This document shows, in pieces, positions 46,501 to 54,446 of a stretch of DNA of 64,000 nt. The notes beneath the pieces were generated by a model. It worked only from the letters and a program-made list of their open reading frames with translations. It was not told where the DNA came from and ran no database searches. Positions within the stretch are counted from its first letter, which is position 1, and each line of letters starts with the position of its first letter. Source of the stretch: an archaeon (GTDB lineage Archaea > Thermoproteota > Nitrososphaeria > Nitrososphaerales > JACAEJ01); contig JACGUK010000001.1 in assembly GCA_024256265.1 (NCBI GenBank), positions 124,001 to 188,000 of the forward strand, in the 5' to 3' direction. The translations under genes and the position numbers were made by a program.

Positions 46501-49500
46501 GGACTGGCTGTGACAGTAATCTGGTATTGAGTCTTGTAGTTGGCTGTCAAAGTGAGAGGTCCAGTCAGGGCTAAACTTGCATAGGGATTAGCAGTTGTTT
46601 CATCGCTCCAGTCCTTAAAGACATATCTGGTACCAGTAGCTCCATCAATAGACGAGTCAACACCTATGGTTCCTGTTTCAGAGGGTGAAGCATCGAACCA
46701 CTTCCTCCATCCATCAGTTGAAGCATCATTTATTGACGAGGCACCATAATCGTCTGCTGTTGCCGTCCCTCCAACGTAAACCTGTGAGACATAGGGGGAA
46801 GGAAGACCGTTAGTCTTAATGGTCAACAGATACTGTGTCTTGTAGTCTGCTGTGAAGGTCTTGTGTTCATTCATGTTTTCAGATGCTCTTGGATTATTGG
46901 TGGAGGAGTCTTCATCCCATTCTGTAAAGACGTACCGAGTTCCAGTTGCTCCAGAAACTATTCCATCTACACCTATAGTCCCAGTCAGATCATTTTCATC
47001 GAACCATTTAGTGAAAGGCGAACTATCTGATGCTGTGCCGACCGATAAGTCACCAAGATAGATGTTCGTAGGATATGCAGAAGGTAGTCCGTTGGTGTTT
47101 ATAGTTAGCAGATACTGGGTTACATAGTACCCTGTAACAGTAGTCGGTCCATTGATGTTGAACGATCCACTGTATGATGAACTAGTCGTCGAGTTTACCA
47201 TAACATGGTCAAATCTATACTGAGTACCTGTTGGATCAGAACTGCTAGGTACGGTTGGCGACTTGTAGCTGTAACTGACCGGGGTTCCAGCATCAAGCCA
47301 CTCTGTGAAGGGCAGATCGGACCCTATCTTGTCTGCACTATCAACTGTAACTATCGTCCCATCTCCATCCGATCTAACGTTGTCTGAAGCTGTAATCGTT
47401 AGATTGTATTGAGTCTTATAGTTGCTTGTCTCGTTTATTGAACCTGAAATCGGGCCAAAGTAATAAGAAGCGTTCGTGGAGTTACCAGTAACATAGTCAA
47501 GTTTGTACCTCTCACCTGTTATACTTGAGCTAATGATATCCTCGTAAGTGTACTTGACAGTTGTGCCTTCATCAATCCATTCGTCAAAGAAGGAGTCACC
47601 TGCGTTCTTAATGTTTGGGGTGCCTCCAATGGTGACATTAACTACTTTGCCAGTAGCATAAGCATCTAGTCCCGTCCAATCGATCTTTACCCTATACTGA
47701 GTCTTGTAGACAGCCGTAACATTCGCTGATGATGTTACGAAGAAGGAACCAAATTGGCCTGTTTGGCCAGATGCGCTTCCAGTGCCGCTGGTCGAATCCC
47801 AGAGGTATCGAGTAGTTGTTGGATTATTTGAAGAATAGATAGGGCTATAGTATTCATATGACAAAGGATTACCATCATTAACCCATTTATAGAAAGGCAA
47901 TGGCAAAGTCACATCGCTCCCATCTACCTTGACTATGGCTCCCAAACCATCAGACTTGACGTTACTTGAAGCATCGAAGCCAACGCGCCACTGAATATTG
48001 TAGTTGCCAGTTACAGTTGTAGGTGAAGTGACAACGATGGGCGAAAGAGGACCTGTAACACCAGTAAGTTTGAATTGTTTCCCTGTTGTAGTGCTGGATA
48101 CTATGGATTCATATGAATAGAAGATTTTGTTGCCGCTGTCAACCCAAGTTTCATTTGGTAGAGCACTGTAGGCTTTTGATGTGCCATTCACAGTAACGAC
48201 AGTTCCACTCGCAGATGAATCAAGTCCTGTCTGATAGAATGTCATTAGGTATTGAGTCTTATAGTTGACCGTCACCATCTTGACTTCGTCCATTTGAATA
48301 TTCTCTGGTCTACTGCTTCCAGAGAGGCTTCCTGTCCATTCCGTGAAGACGTATTTTGTGTCCGTGCCCTGATAGACAGGGCTATCCACGTTTATGCTTT
48401 GGCTCTTTGAAGCATCGAACCATTTCCTCCAGCCGTCGGTTGAGGAATCGTTGATTTCTGATACGCCGAAGTCGTCGTCTGCAACTGTACCATTTATATA
48501 CACCTTCGTCTTTGGAGTGCCAGTAAGGCCAAATGTCTCAATAGTTAAAAGATACTGCGTCTTGTAGTTAGCAGTCATATCCTTGGCTGTGTCCATAGTT
48601 ATGCTGTATGGCCTGTCACTACCTGTTGCACCGCCAGACCATTCAGTGAACACGAATCTCTTTGAACCATTGGTAATTGGACTTGTAATGTTGAGTAGTA
48701 TCAAACTGCCTTTTTTGAACCAGTTAGTATAAGGCATGGCATCAGTTGCAGTCCCTAAGACATCTGTACCATTATAGACATTTGTAATGTGCGTACCAAG
48801 TCCATTGGTTCGAACAGTCAATTGATATTCAGTCTTCCAATTCGCTACAGCTGTCTTTGGTCCATCCATAGTTATTGGATTGCTTTGGAGATAATTCGTT
48901 CCTGAGGCATCCCCGCCCCAATAAGCGAATACTCTTCGAGTCCCGTTTCCATGATTTACAATATCAGTGGTTAGAGTGGCGTGAGCAACACTGCTTATAT
49001 TATACCATCCCGTGCCACCAGGAGTATCATAAGCGGAAGTCACGGTTAGATAGTATTGAAGAACATAGTGGGCTGTTGCTGTCTTAGGAGCATCCATATG
49101 GATAGGGAATGTAACATCCCAGTAGTCAAATCTGTACTGTACGCCTGTTGATACTGGAACGATTGCTGGTGCCGTTAAAGTAACGTATGTGCATTCATCG
49201 TACCATCCGCTTTGTGTAGCTACGCCACTGAGGCCGCTTATGTTATCTGTTACGGTGAGATAGTACTGGGTCTTCCATTGGGCAGTCTCAGTTATAGGGT
49301 TGTTCATAGTAACGGAATGAGAGACGTCAGAACCCGTGTAGCCACCAGAATCGCTGCTCGACCATCCAGTGAAGACATACTGAACACCAGCCCCACCACT
49401 CACCGTCGTATCCGTCATATCGAAGGTAGCTGTAGTACCAGCATCATACCATCCTTGGCCGGTAGGAGTATCATAAGCTGAAACAACCGTCAGATAGTAC

Positions 49501-50915
49501 TGAGTCTTCCAATTTGCTGTTGCAGTCTTAGGTCCGCTCATAATTATTGGGTCTGATGGCGAGGTAGTGCCTGAAGCATCACCGCTCCAGTGAGTAAAGA
49601 CATATTGAACACCAGAAGGTCCAGACACTGTCAATGGTGTAACTGTAGCATATGCAGTTGCGCCTGAATCATACCAGCCTTCACCACCAGTAGTACCATG
49701 AGCTGAAACCACGGTTAGATAATATTGAGTCTTCCAGTTCCACGTAATAGACGATGGCGAGGTAATCGTGAAGCTCACAGATGTTCCTGAGCCACTGCTT
49801 GGGGCACTACCCGTTCCACTGAATCCTGTGGCTACATATTGTATACCTGCCCCACCACTCACTGGGGATGTTACGGATGAGGATGCAGTTGAGCCTGAAT
49901 CATACCAACCTTCCCCAGTCGGTGAATCATAAGCAGAAGTCACAGTTAGGTAGTATTGAGTCTTGAAGTTCGCGGTGTACGTGGTCGAAGTGCTGGGAAC
50001 GACGATGTTGTGAGTAATTGCGCCTCCATCGCTCCAGCTTGTCCAGACATACTGTATTCCCGTGCCGCCTGATTGCGGAGAGGTCGTTCCTATAGAGTGC
50101 GTCGAACCTGGGACCCAGTTAAACGTTTGTGGCGCGGTGTAGGTAACGCTGTCCACGACTATGCTGAGACCTGAGGGGGAAGTCGTGACTGTTATGCCAA
50201 CTTGGACGGTTATGGTTGCTGTTGCAACTGCATCACCAGATTCGGCGCCTGGAGGTTTCACATGATAAATTTTTACTGTGATTGTGAATGTTCCACTCGA
50301 TGCATAGTTATGGTCAGGAGAAGAACTCCAAGTCCCTGAAAAATCGTCGTTATGACCATCCCCATCGAGATCTAAGACAGTAAAGCTAACAGTAGAATCC
50401 GAATCAACTGTACCATCGCCCCAGTCGACTTGGACCTGATATGACTCAAGTTGACCTGGAAAATCAGTTGAGGATGCATGACCTTCTAAATGGATAGGGT
50501 TTGTGAGTATCGGGTAAGGCGATGAATATCCGTTTATTGTATCTATGGTTATTGAGAAAGTTGGTTTATCTGTAAATGTTGTTGTTGCCGTGTTTGTTCC
50601 ATCTGTCGCATTTACAATATATGTTCCTTCTATCCCATCCAACTGATAAGTACATGTAAAACTGCCAAAATCATCAGTCAAAGCATAAACTGTATCAATA
50701 GTCCTATCTGGTCTTTCAATAGTGACAGTAACATCTGAATTTGCTAAGAAACCGCTACCAAATATGGTCACTGTTTCACCTGGAGTATAATCTTGCTTGT
50801 CTGTCCAGATGACTGCTTGAGTTGCTTCATTCACAGAAATTGGCGCATAGCTGAGTGAAATTATCAAGATGATGAACATTGGGATGGAGAACCATTTGAA
50901 TAGTTCTTTTTTCAT
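43536..50915 (-). CDS. Giant secreted repeat protein with degenerate site-2-protease-like membrane domain
   Basis: About 2,460 residues. A signal peptide (KKELFKWFSIPMFIILIIS) is followed by an Ig-like domain (DYTPGETVTIFGSGF), a PKD-like domain with a VDWGDGT strand, then ~22 tandem ~80-residue repeats opening with (T/L)QYYLTV and containing GWYDSG and YVFTGWSG. After these come a NEW3/COG1470-like sandwich (SGVAGSTLTYTLSITNN), a basic linker and five to six membrane helices. The last part, FKAPFGAPGKV...SAIPVKPLAGHAIYHYNK, matches the site-2 protease (M50) layout, but HExxH reads SYVAR and PLDG reads PLAG. It is most likely a membrane-anchored surface adhesin or S-layer-type protein. A TATA box fits the ATG at 50915, not the one at 50936. 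Confidence 0.75.
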   Translation of the reverse strand: MKKELFKWFSIPMFIILIISLSYAPISVNEATQAVIWTDKQDYTPGETVTIFGSGFLANSDVTVTIERPDRTIDTVYALTDDFGSFTCTYQLDGIEGTYIVNATDGTNTATTTFTDKPTFSITIDTINGYSSPYPILTNPIHLEGHASSTDFPGQLESYQVQVDWGDGTVDSDSTVSFTVLDLDGDGHNDDFSGTWSSSPDHNYASSGTFTITVKIYHVKPPGAESGDAVATATITVQVGITVTTSPSGLSIVVDSVTYTAPQTFNWVPGSTHSIGTTSPQSGGTGIQYVWTSWSDGGAITHNIVVPSTSTTYTANFKTQYYLTVTSAYDSPTGEGWYDSGSTASSSVTSPVSGGAGIQYVATGFSGTGSAPSSGSGTSVSFTITSPSSITWNWKTQYYLTVVSAHGTTGGEGWYDSGATAYATVTPLTVSGPSGVQYVFTHWSGDASGTTSPSDPIIMSGPKTATANWKTQYYLTVVSAYDTPTGQGWYDAGTTATFDMTDTTVSGGAGVQYVFTGWSSSDSGGYTGSDVSHSVTMNNPITETAQWKTQYYLTVTDNISGLSGVATQSGWYDECTYVTLTAPAIVPVSTGVQYRFDYWDVTFPIHMDAPKTATAHYVLQYYLTVTSAYDTPGGTGWYNISSVAHATLTTDIVNHGNGTRRVFAYWGGDASGTNYLQSNPITMDGPKTAVANWKTEYQLTVRTNGLGTHITNVYNGTDVLGTATDAMPYTNWFKKGSLILLNITSPITNGSKRFVFTEWSGGATGSDRPYSITMDTAKDMTANYKTQYLLTIETFGLTGTPKTKVYINGTVADDDFGVSEINDSSTDGWRKWFDASKSQSINVDSPVYQGTDTKYVFTEWTGSLSGSSRPENIQMDEVKMVTVNYKTQYLMTFYQTGLDSSASGTVVTVNGTSKAYSALPNETWVDSGNKIFYSYESIVSSTTTGKQFKLTGVTGPLSPIVVTSPTTVTGNYNIQWRVGFDASSNVKSDGLGAIVKVDGSDVTLPLPFYKWVNDGNPLSYEYYSPIYSSNNPTTTRYLWDSTSGTGSASGQTGQFGSFFVTSSANVTAVYKTQYRVKIDWTGLDAYATGKVVNVTIGGTPNIKNAGDSFFDEWIDEGTTVKYTYEDIISSSITGERYKLDYVTGNSTNASYYFGPISGSINETSNYKTQYNLTITASDNVRSDGDGTIVTVDSADKIGSDLPFTEWLDAGTPVSYSYKSPTVPSSSDPTGTQYRFDHVMVNSTTSSSYSGSFNINGPTTVTGYYVTQYLLTINTNGLPSAYPTNIYLGDLSVGTASDSSPFTKWFDENDLTGTIGVDGIVSGATGTRYVFTEWDEDSSTNNPRASENMNEHKTFTADYKTQYLLTIKTNGLPSPYVSQVYVGGTATADDYGASSINDASTDGWRKWFDASPSETGTIGVDSSIDGATGTRYVFKDWSDETTANPYASLALTGPLTLTANYKTQYQITVTASPSEALGGTFNVTYTQCGTTHTKESHITDWTEWVDAGTSITVSDSQDIIDVSSDTRYKFDYYDPSASVTMDQAKTITLVYKTQYYLTVKTEPSGLTPAPTPTSGWFDENDDVTVTAYSVTGYNFLYWDVDGVSQGIGGNSITVYMDEPHTATAQYGITPAQEYYLTVKTDPEGLVIIPEEGSYDESTSVELTAPATVPVSSGVRYRFDHWDVDGTSQGTGDNQITVHMDVDHIATANYVLQYYLTVTSAHDSPTGQGWYDSGSSATFSISLTTVSGGAGTRYVFTGWVGSYTGSDTSHSVTMNKPITETAQWRTRYYLTVTSARDTPSGAGWYDSGATAHATLTNGIVSGGTGTQYVFTGWSGDASGTGLTSNPITMNRPKTVTANWKTQYYLTVYSFHDFPTGKGWYDSGSTASSSVKSPASGGAGIQHVATGFVGTGSAPSSGSGTFVSFTINSPSSITWNWETQYYLTLATYPSGVTTPSGAGWYDIGTYASIFTEEYVNIIPGSSRCRFNGWTGEITETSSTSTTVLMDEAKTVTANYMVQYLVAFYQSGVDSDFLGTVAIIAGNNYGQSALSTGVKLWTDSSSSISFTYYTPLTSGLGKRYVLLSVDRSSPLTVTASTTVTATYKTISRINPTVILTPSSQSGVAGSTLTYTLSITNNDDPSFGSSEFSLTCSVPSGWTASLSKTSVIIAPGSTDSSATLSVTSSYSASIGNYTVSVTATNTGATSYQGIGSATYSVVSEVPTVESAAMSVALSTFATLGISGAVGKGLLSRLEADFEIEREVGIKQRIRRRWEMIHLTTTILIVGSALFYGHAETINEMSSHVEWGEIVQEMGLLLVQIMILASIVLVISYVARLIIARYLRAKIEYKLWIFGVFSLFITTLLFKAPFGAPGKVNVTKDTPHDVRGILSLLVILVVIATSGILYMLLVLGYPTEIGVYYGLTLATCSAIPVKPLAGHAIYHYNKILSIILLIVCYILFFLYVV
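44610..50205 (-). repeat. Tandem ~80-residue repeat array inside the giant protein gene
   Basis: About 22 units, each ~240-270 bases, with conserved borders coding KTQYYLTV and internal GWYDSG / TGWSGDASG blocks. Outer units at both ends (e.g. 45117-45330 and 49739-49980) are nearly alike at the DNA level, while middle units have diverged to QYLLTI.TNGLP forms. This points to repeated duplication and gene conversion. This is a protein-coding repeat, not a CRISPR array. Confidence 0.85.
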
Positions 50916-50938
50916 CCCGCCTCTATATACTAGCATAC

Positions 50939-50947
50939 TATATATAT
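50939..50947 (-). promoter_or_regulatory. TATA box for the giant protein gene
   Basis: TATATATAT on the minus strand, centred ~28 bases upstream of the ATG at 50915. It falls just upstream of the alternative ATG at 50936, which could not then be transcribed. Confidence 0.6.
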
Positions 50948-50993
50948 CTTATATTTGTAACCTCATTGAAAGAATCGGTCGTAGTGTGTTGAA

Positions 50994-51155
50994 ATGAAGG
51001 AAAGTTCTGGTTACTTAAGTTTGGGATTAAGCCTTAAAACCAATTTCTTGTCGGTCGTGCACATTACCATCATAAATAAGAGGATGGTGGGTTTTCTATT
51101 GACAAAAGATAAATTGAGTCAAAAGAAGGTTATTAAAATCTTTGAGGAAAGCTAG
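50994..51155 (+). CDS. Possible small protein (53 aa)
   Basis: A start-to-stop ORF in the gap between the giant gene and tRNA-Tyr, on the strand opposite to both. The protein has a hydrophobic middle (FLSVVHITIINKR) and a basic C-terminal third ending KVIKIFEES. A TATA-like run at 50939-50957 is ~40 bases upstream. I do not recognise it; it may be a real small gene or a remnant. Confidence 0.35.
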   Translation: MKESSGYLSLGLSLKTNFLSVVHITIINKRMVGFLLTKDKLSQKKVIKIFEES

Positions 51156-51173
51156 TAATGCCTTAGATAAAGG

Positions 51174-51330
51174 TCCCGCGGGCAGGATTTGAACCTGCGA
51201 CAGTCCGGTTTCTGTGCGCCTAGTAGGCTGGTGAGGTCTGCCAAAGCAAGCCTCTACAGCGTCTCCCCCTTGATGAGGGTCGGAAGCTCTACCAGGCTGA
51301 GCTTACGGGACAATCCCATCTTACCGCGGG
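51174..51330 (-). tRNA. tRNA-Tyr (anticodon GTA) with three introns
   Basis: Minus strand from 51330: acceptor CCCGCGG (C1-G72, as in archaeal tRNA-Tyr) and T8. An ~18-19-base insert (about 51322-51304) with a GGGA-TTG-TCCC hairpin follows, then the D arm GCTC-AGCCTGGTA-GAGC and TCCG. A 20-base insert (51280-51261, position 30/31) separates TCCG from G and the loop CTGTAG. A 44-base intron at canonical 37/38 (51253-51210) comes before A and CCGGA, then variable CTGTC, T arm GCAGG-TTCAAAT-CCTGC, acceptor CCGCGGG and discriminator A. Splicing yields a perfect TCCGG/CCGGA stem and 74 nucleotides. Confidence 0.85.
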
Positions 51331-51380
51331 TCCACGGGACCAAATAAAATCTATCTTTTTAGGCAAATAAATATTTATTC

Positions 51381-52586
51381 TTAAGATTTGGCTTCTATCT
51401 TCAACCTCTCATCTTCAGATACTACTAATTCAAGTATACTCATAGCTTTATGAATCTGCTCCTCGCTTATTACTAAAGGAGGCAAAAAGCGAAGAATATT
51501 CTTACCTGAGTAGAGCATTATTAACCCTTTTTCAATGCCTTTCATCAGTATATTCTTAATATCGAACCTTAGCTCCATTCCTAGCATCAACCCTAGACCT
51601 CTAACATCTCTGACTATTTTATGATTCATTTTGATCTCCTCCAGCCTTTTTTTGAAGATCATCCCTAGATTGGCAGCCCTCTCAACAAGTTTTTCCTTCA
51701 ATATGTATTCTATGGTTGCACATGAGGCAGCGCATGATAGAGGATTACCACCAAATGTGCTTGTATGATCACCAGTCTTGAAGGCTGACATGATTTCTCT
51801 TTTAGCCAAAGTTGCCCCTAATGGCAAACCCCCTGCCATACCTTTAGCTAAGCAAATTACATCAGGTATTACATTCCAATGCTCACATGCCCACATCTTT
51901 CCAGTCCTACCAAACCCTGTCTGAATCTCATCAAAGACCAATATTATATTCTTCTCATCACAAATTTCTCTAATCTCCTTTAAGAAGCCATCTGGAGCCA
52001 CATATATCCCGCTCTCTCCTTGTATAGGCTCTACTATTATTGCTCCAGTCTTTTCTGTTATAGCCTCTCTCACTTTATTCACATCACCAAAAGGTGCAAA
52101 TTTTATCTCTGGAATTAATGGCAAGAAAGGTGAACGGTACTTTTGATTCCATGTTGCTGATAAGGCTCCAAAGGTCTTGCCATGGTAACTTCTCGTCATA
52201 GCTATTACTTCAGGCTTTCCAGAGTATCTTCGAGCAAGCTTTAATGCACACTCGACTGCTTCAGCACCACTATTACAAAGATAGACCTCATCCAAACCTT
52301 TAGGAGAAATCTTCACAATTTTTTCTAAAAGATTGGCTCTAACATCATTGTATAGAGAACCATGGCATGTTATAAGCCTCTTAGATTGCTCATTTATGGC
52401 ATCTATTACCTTTTGGTTACAATGCCCTACTATAGCAACCCCATAGCCTCCCATGCAATCTATGTACTCCTTACCTTTTATATCCCAAAGAATGGCTCCT
52501 TGCCCCTTTACAATCACTATAGGCAATCTCTCATAAACATCAGCAAAATGCTTATCCTCGATCTCTTTTATTTCTCTCTCATCCAG
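51381..52586 (-). CDS. lysJ: LysJ/ArgD: LysW-bound glutamate-semialdehyde (or aminoadipate-semialdehyde) aminotransferase
   Basis: Class III PLP aminotransferase, 401 residues from the proposed start: LCNSGAEAVECALK, RSYHGKTFGALSAT, VFDEIQTGFGRTGKMWACEHW, and the PLP-lysine in LAKGMAGGLPLG. It transfers an amino group to the LysW-carried semialdehyde. The family-conserved EIEDKHFADVYERLP lies upstream of the only canonical start (TTG 52526). A CTG at 52586 with a GGTGATC ribosome site four bases before it is proposed; alternatively the ATGA overlap at the lysZ stop (ATG 52582) followed by a one-base deletion. It is the last gene of the operon. Confidence 0.88.
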   Translation of the reverse strand: MDEREIKEIEDKHFADVYERLPIVIVKGQGAILWDIKGKEYIDCMGGYGVAIVGHCNQKVIDAINEQSKRLITCHGSLYNDVRANLLEKIVKISPKGLDEVYLCNSGAEAVECALKLARRYSGKPEVIAMTRSYHGKTFGALSATWNQKYRSPFLPLIPEIKFAPFGDVNKVREAITEKTGAIIVEPIQGESGIYVAPDGFLKEIREICDEKNIILVFDEIQTGFGRTGKMWACEHWNVIPDVICLAKGMAGGLPLGATLAKREIMSAFKTGDHTSTFGGNPLSCAASCATIEYILKEKLVERAANLGMIFKKRLEEIKMNHKIVRDVRGLGLMLGMELRFDIKNILMKGIEKGLIMLYSGKNILRFLPPLVISEEQIHKAMSILELVVSEDERLKIEAKS

Positions 52587-53388
52587 ATGAGATCACCGTA
52601 CCATTCTTATGCTCAATGGCTGACTTTATAGGTTTCTCTACAAGCCCTGATGCTATTATGCTTTCTTTTACGCCCATCTCTAAAGCTTCTATAGCTGCCA
52701 AGACCTTCTTCTCCATACCAAAACCTATCTTTGACATTATCTCTTTAGCCTCTGATATACTCATCTTTAGAATAGGCTTACCATTCATCAGCACTCCTGG
52801 AACATCTGTAAGGAATACTATCTTATCTGCTTTGATTCCTCCTGCAACATAGGATGCTGCTCTATCACCATCCACATTCAATAGCTCTCCTTCATCACCA
52901 ATAGCTATAGGAGCTATTATTGGCATGTAATCATTATTGATTAAAAGATTCAATAGATCAGAATTTACAGCTTTGATCTTGCCAGTATAACCTCCTTCTA
53001 TTACCCTCTTCCTGCCTCTCTCATCCATCACTATCAATTTCTTCTTACGCTCAGCCTTTATGGCTGAACCATCGATTCCTGAAATACCTATGGCATTTAT
53101 CCCAATTTTATGCAAAGCAGAAACTATCTCCTTGTTTATCTTCCCAACCATGACCATTGTATAAATTACAACAGTCTCCCAGTCTGTGTACCTGCTTCTA
53201 ATCCCCTCAGGAGACACTATGAAAGTCTGAGGCTTCCCTAACTTCTCAGCTATCTCTGTAACTTGATCTCCGCCACCATGAACGAGCAAAATCTTTTGAT
53301 GAATAAAAATATCCTTTAAATCCTCTAATATTGTGGGGTTTACCCCCTCTTCTAAAATGCTCCCTCCTATCTTTACTACTATGACCAT
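52579..53388 (-). CDS. lysZ: LysZ: LysW-bound glutamate/aminoadipate kinase
   Basis: 269 residues of the amino acid kinase family: VVKIGGSILEEG at the N-terminus, LLVHGGGDQV (substrate/phosphate loop), GYTGKIKAVNSDLLNLLINN and NVDGDRAASYVAGGIKADKIVFLTDVPGV. It phosphorylates the side-chain carboxylate of the amino acid attached to LysW. Three bases separate it from argC upstream, and it overlaps lysJ. The start is ATG 53388. Confidence 0.92.
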   Translation of the reverse strand: MVIVVKIGGSILEEGVNPTILEDLKDIFIHQKILLVHGGGDQVTEIAEKLGKPQTFIVSPEGIRSRYTDWETVVIYTMVMVGKINKEIVSALHKIGINAIGISGIDGSAIKAERKKKLIVMDERGRKRVIEGGYTGKIKAVNSDLLNLLINNDYMPIIAPIAIGDEGELLNVDGDRAASYVAGGIKADKIVFLTDVPGVLMNGKPILKMSISEAKEIMSKIGFGMEKKVLAAIEALEMGVKESIIASGLVEKPIKSAIEHKNGTVISSG

Positions 53389-53391
53389 TTC

Positions 53392-54444
53392 TCACACTGG
53401 GTGCAACCCTGGGCTTTGTAAACCTGTCTTTTCATCGATACCAAGCATTATATTCATATTCTGAACAGCAGTTCCTGCTGCCCCTTTCATCAAGTTATCT
53501 ATAGCTGAGAAGGCAACGATTCTATTCACATGCTCATCAACCTCAAAGCCTATATCACAATAGTTTGAGCCTATTACAACTTTTGGATCTGGGAGCTTGT
53601 ATAGACCTTTCTTATCTCTCACAAACCTTATGAAGGGCTCTTTCTGGTAAAAGCCTCTATAAATCTTCCATAGATCAGATATAGTAAATGGTTTAAGAGT
53701 GAATACATGGCATGTGGATAAAATCCCTCTCACCACATTGACTGCATGGGCTGACATAGCAACTTTTACATTGTCTCCTGAAATTTGATTAAGCTCTTGC
53801 TCTATCTCTGCTGTATGTCTATGACCAACAGGCTTATAGGGTCTTATCACACCAAAGCGAACAGCATGATGGGTTGCTGGCGATGGAGCGCCTCCTGCTC
53901 CTGATGAACCTATCTTTGCATCTACTATTATTTTATCCTTATCAATGGCATTACTCTTAACAAGAGGGGCTAAAGCAAGAATAGAAGCTACAGCCATACA
54001 ACCTGGGCAAGCTATCAATGATGATTTCTTTATCTCCTCACGATGAAGCTCTGGAACTCCATATACGAACTTCTCGAGAAGATCAGGGTAAGGATGCTCA
54101 TACCCATACCATTTCTTATAATCTTCTGGGTTCTTCAGCCTGAAATCAGCGCTAAGATCGATGATCTTCATACCTCTTTCTATGTAGTCTGGAATAGTCT
54201 TTACTGCTAAGCCATGGGGTAAAGAAGAGAAGATTAAATCACATTTATCAGATATCTCTTCTGGTTTTTGCTCTATGAACTTAAGGTCTGTTAAACCTCT
54301 CAAATTAGAGTGGACATGATGTAAATAGTCTTCTGCATGGCGTTTAGAAGTTGCACATGTTACCTCAACTTCAGGATGAAAGAGTAGGATTCTTAGCAAC
54401 TCTCCCCCTACATATCCAGAAGCTCCCAGTATTCCAACTCTCAA
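53392..54444 (-). CDS. argC: ArgC/LysY: LysW-bound glutamyl (aminoadipyl) phosphate reductase
   Basis: 350 residues: Rossmann start VGILGASGYVGGELLR, LPHGLAVKTIP, catalytic cysteine in IACPGCMAVASILALAP, KIGSSGAGGAPSPATHHAVR and RPYKPVGHRHTAEIEQEL. It reduces the acyl-phosphate to the semialdehyde with NADPH. The TTG start at 54444 follows GGAGAT eight bases upstream and lies two bases after the lysX stop. The short GAGGAP-type insert is typical of the LysY/ArgC branch working on LysW. Confidence 0.92.
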   Translation of the reverse strand: MRVGILGASGYVGGELLRILLFHPEVEVTCATSKRHAEDYLHHVHSNLRGLTDLKFIEQKPEEISDKCDLIFSSLPHGLAVKTIPDYIERGMKIIDLSADFRLKNPEDYKKWYGYEHPYPDLLEKFVYGVPELHREEIKKSSLIACPGCMAVASILALAPLVKSNAIDKDKIIVDAKIGSSGAGGAPSPATHHAVRFGVIRPYKPVGHRHTAEIEQELNQISGDNVKVAMSAHAVNVVRGILSTCHVFTLKPFTISDLWKIYRGFYQKEPFIRFVRDKKGLYKLPDPKVVIGSNYCDIGFEVDEHVNRIVAFSAIDNLMKGAAGTAVQNMNIMLGIDEKTGLQSPGLHPV

Positions 54445-54446
54445 TT

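Noticed and set aside
44610..50205. Regularly spaced repeats suggesting a CRISPR array
   Set aside because: The period is ~240-270 bases, repeats are imperfect and the frame is open throughout: it is a coding repeat.
43536..50915. Active site-2 protease at the giant protein C-terminus
   Set aside because: Neither HExxH nor the PLDG aspartate is present.
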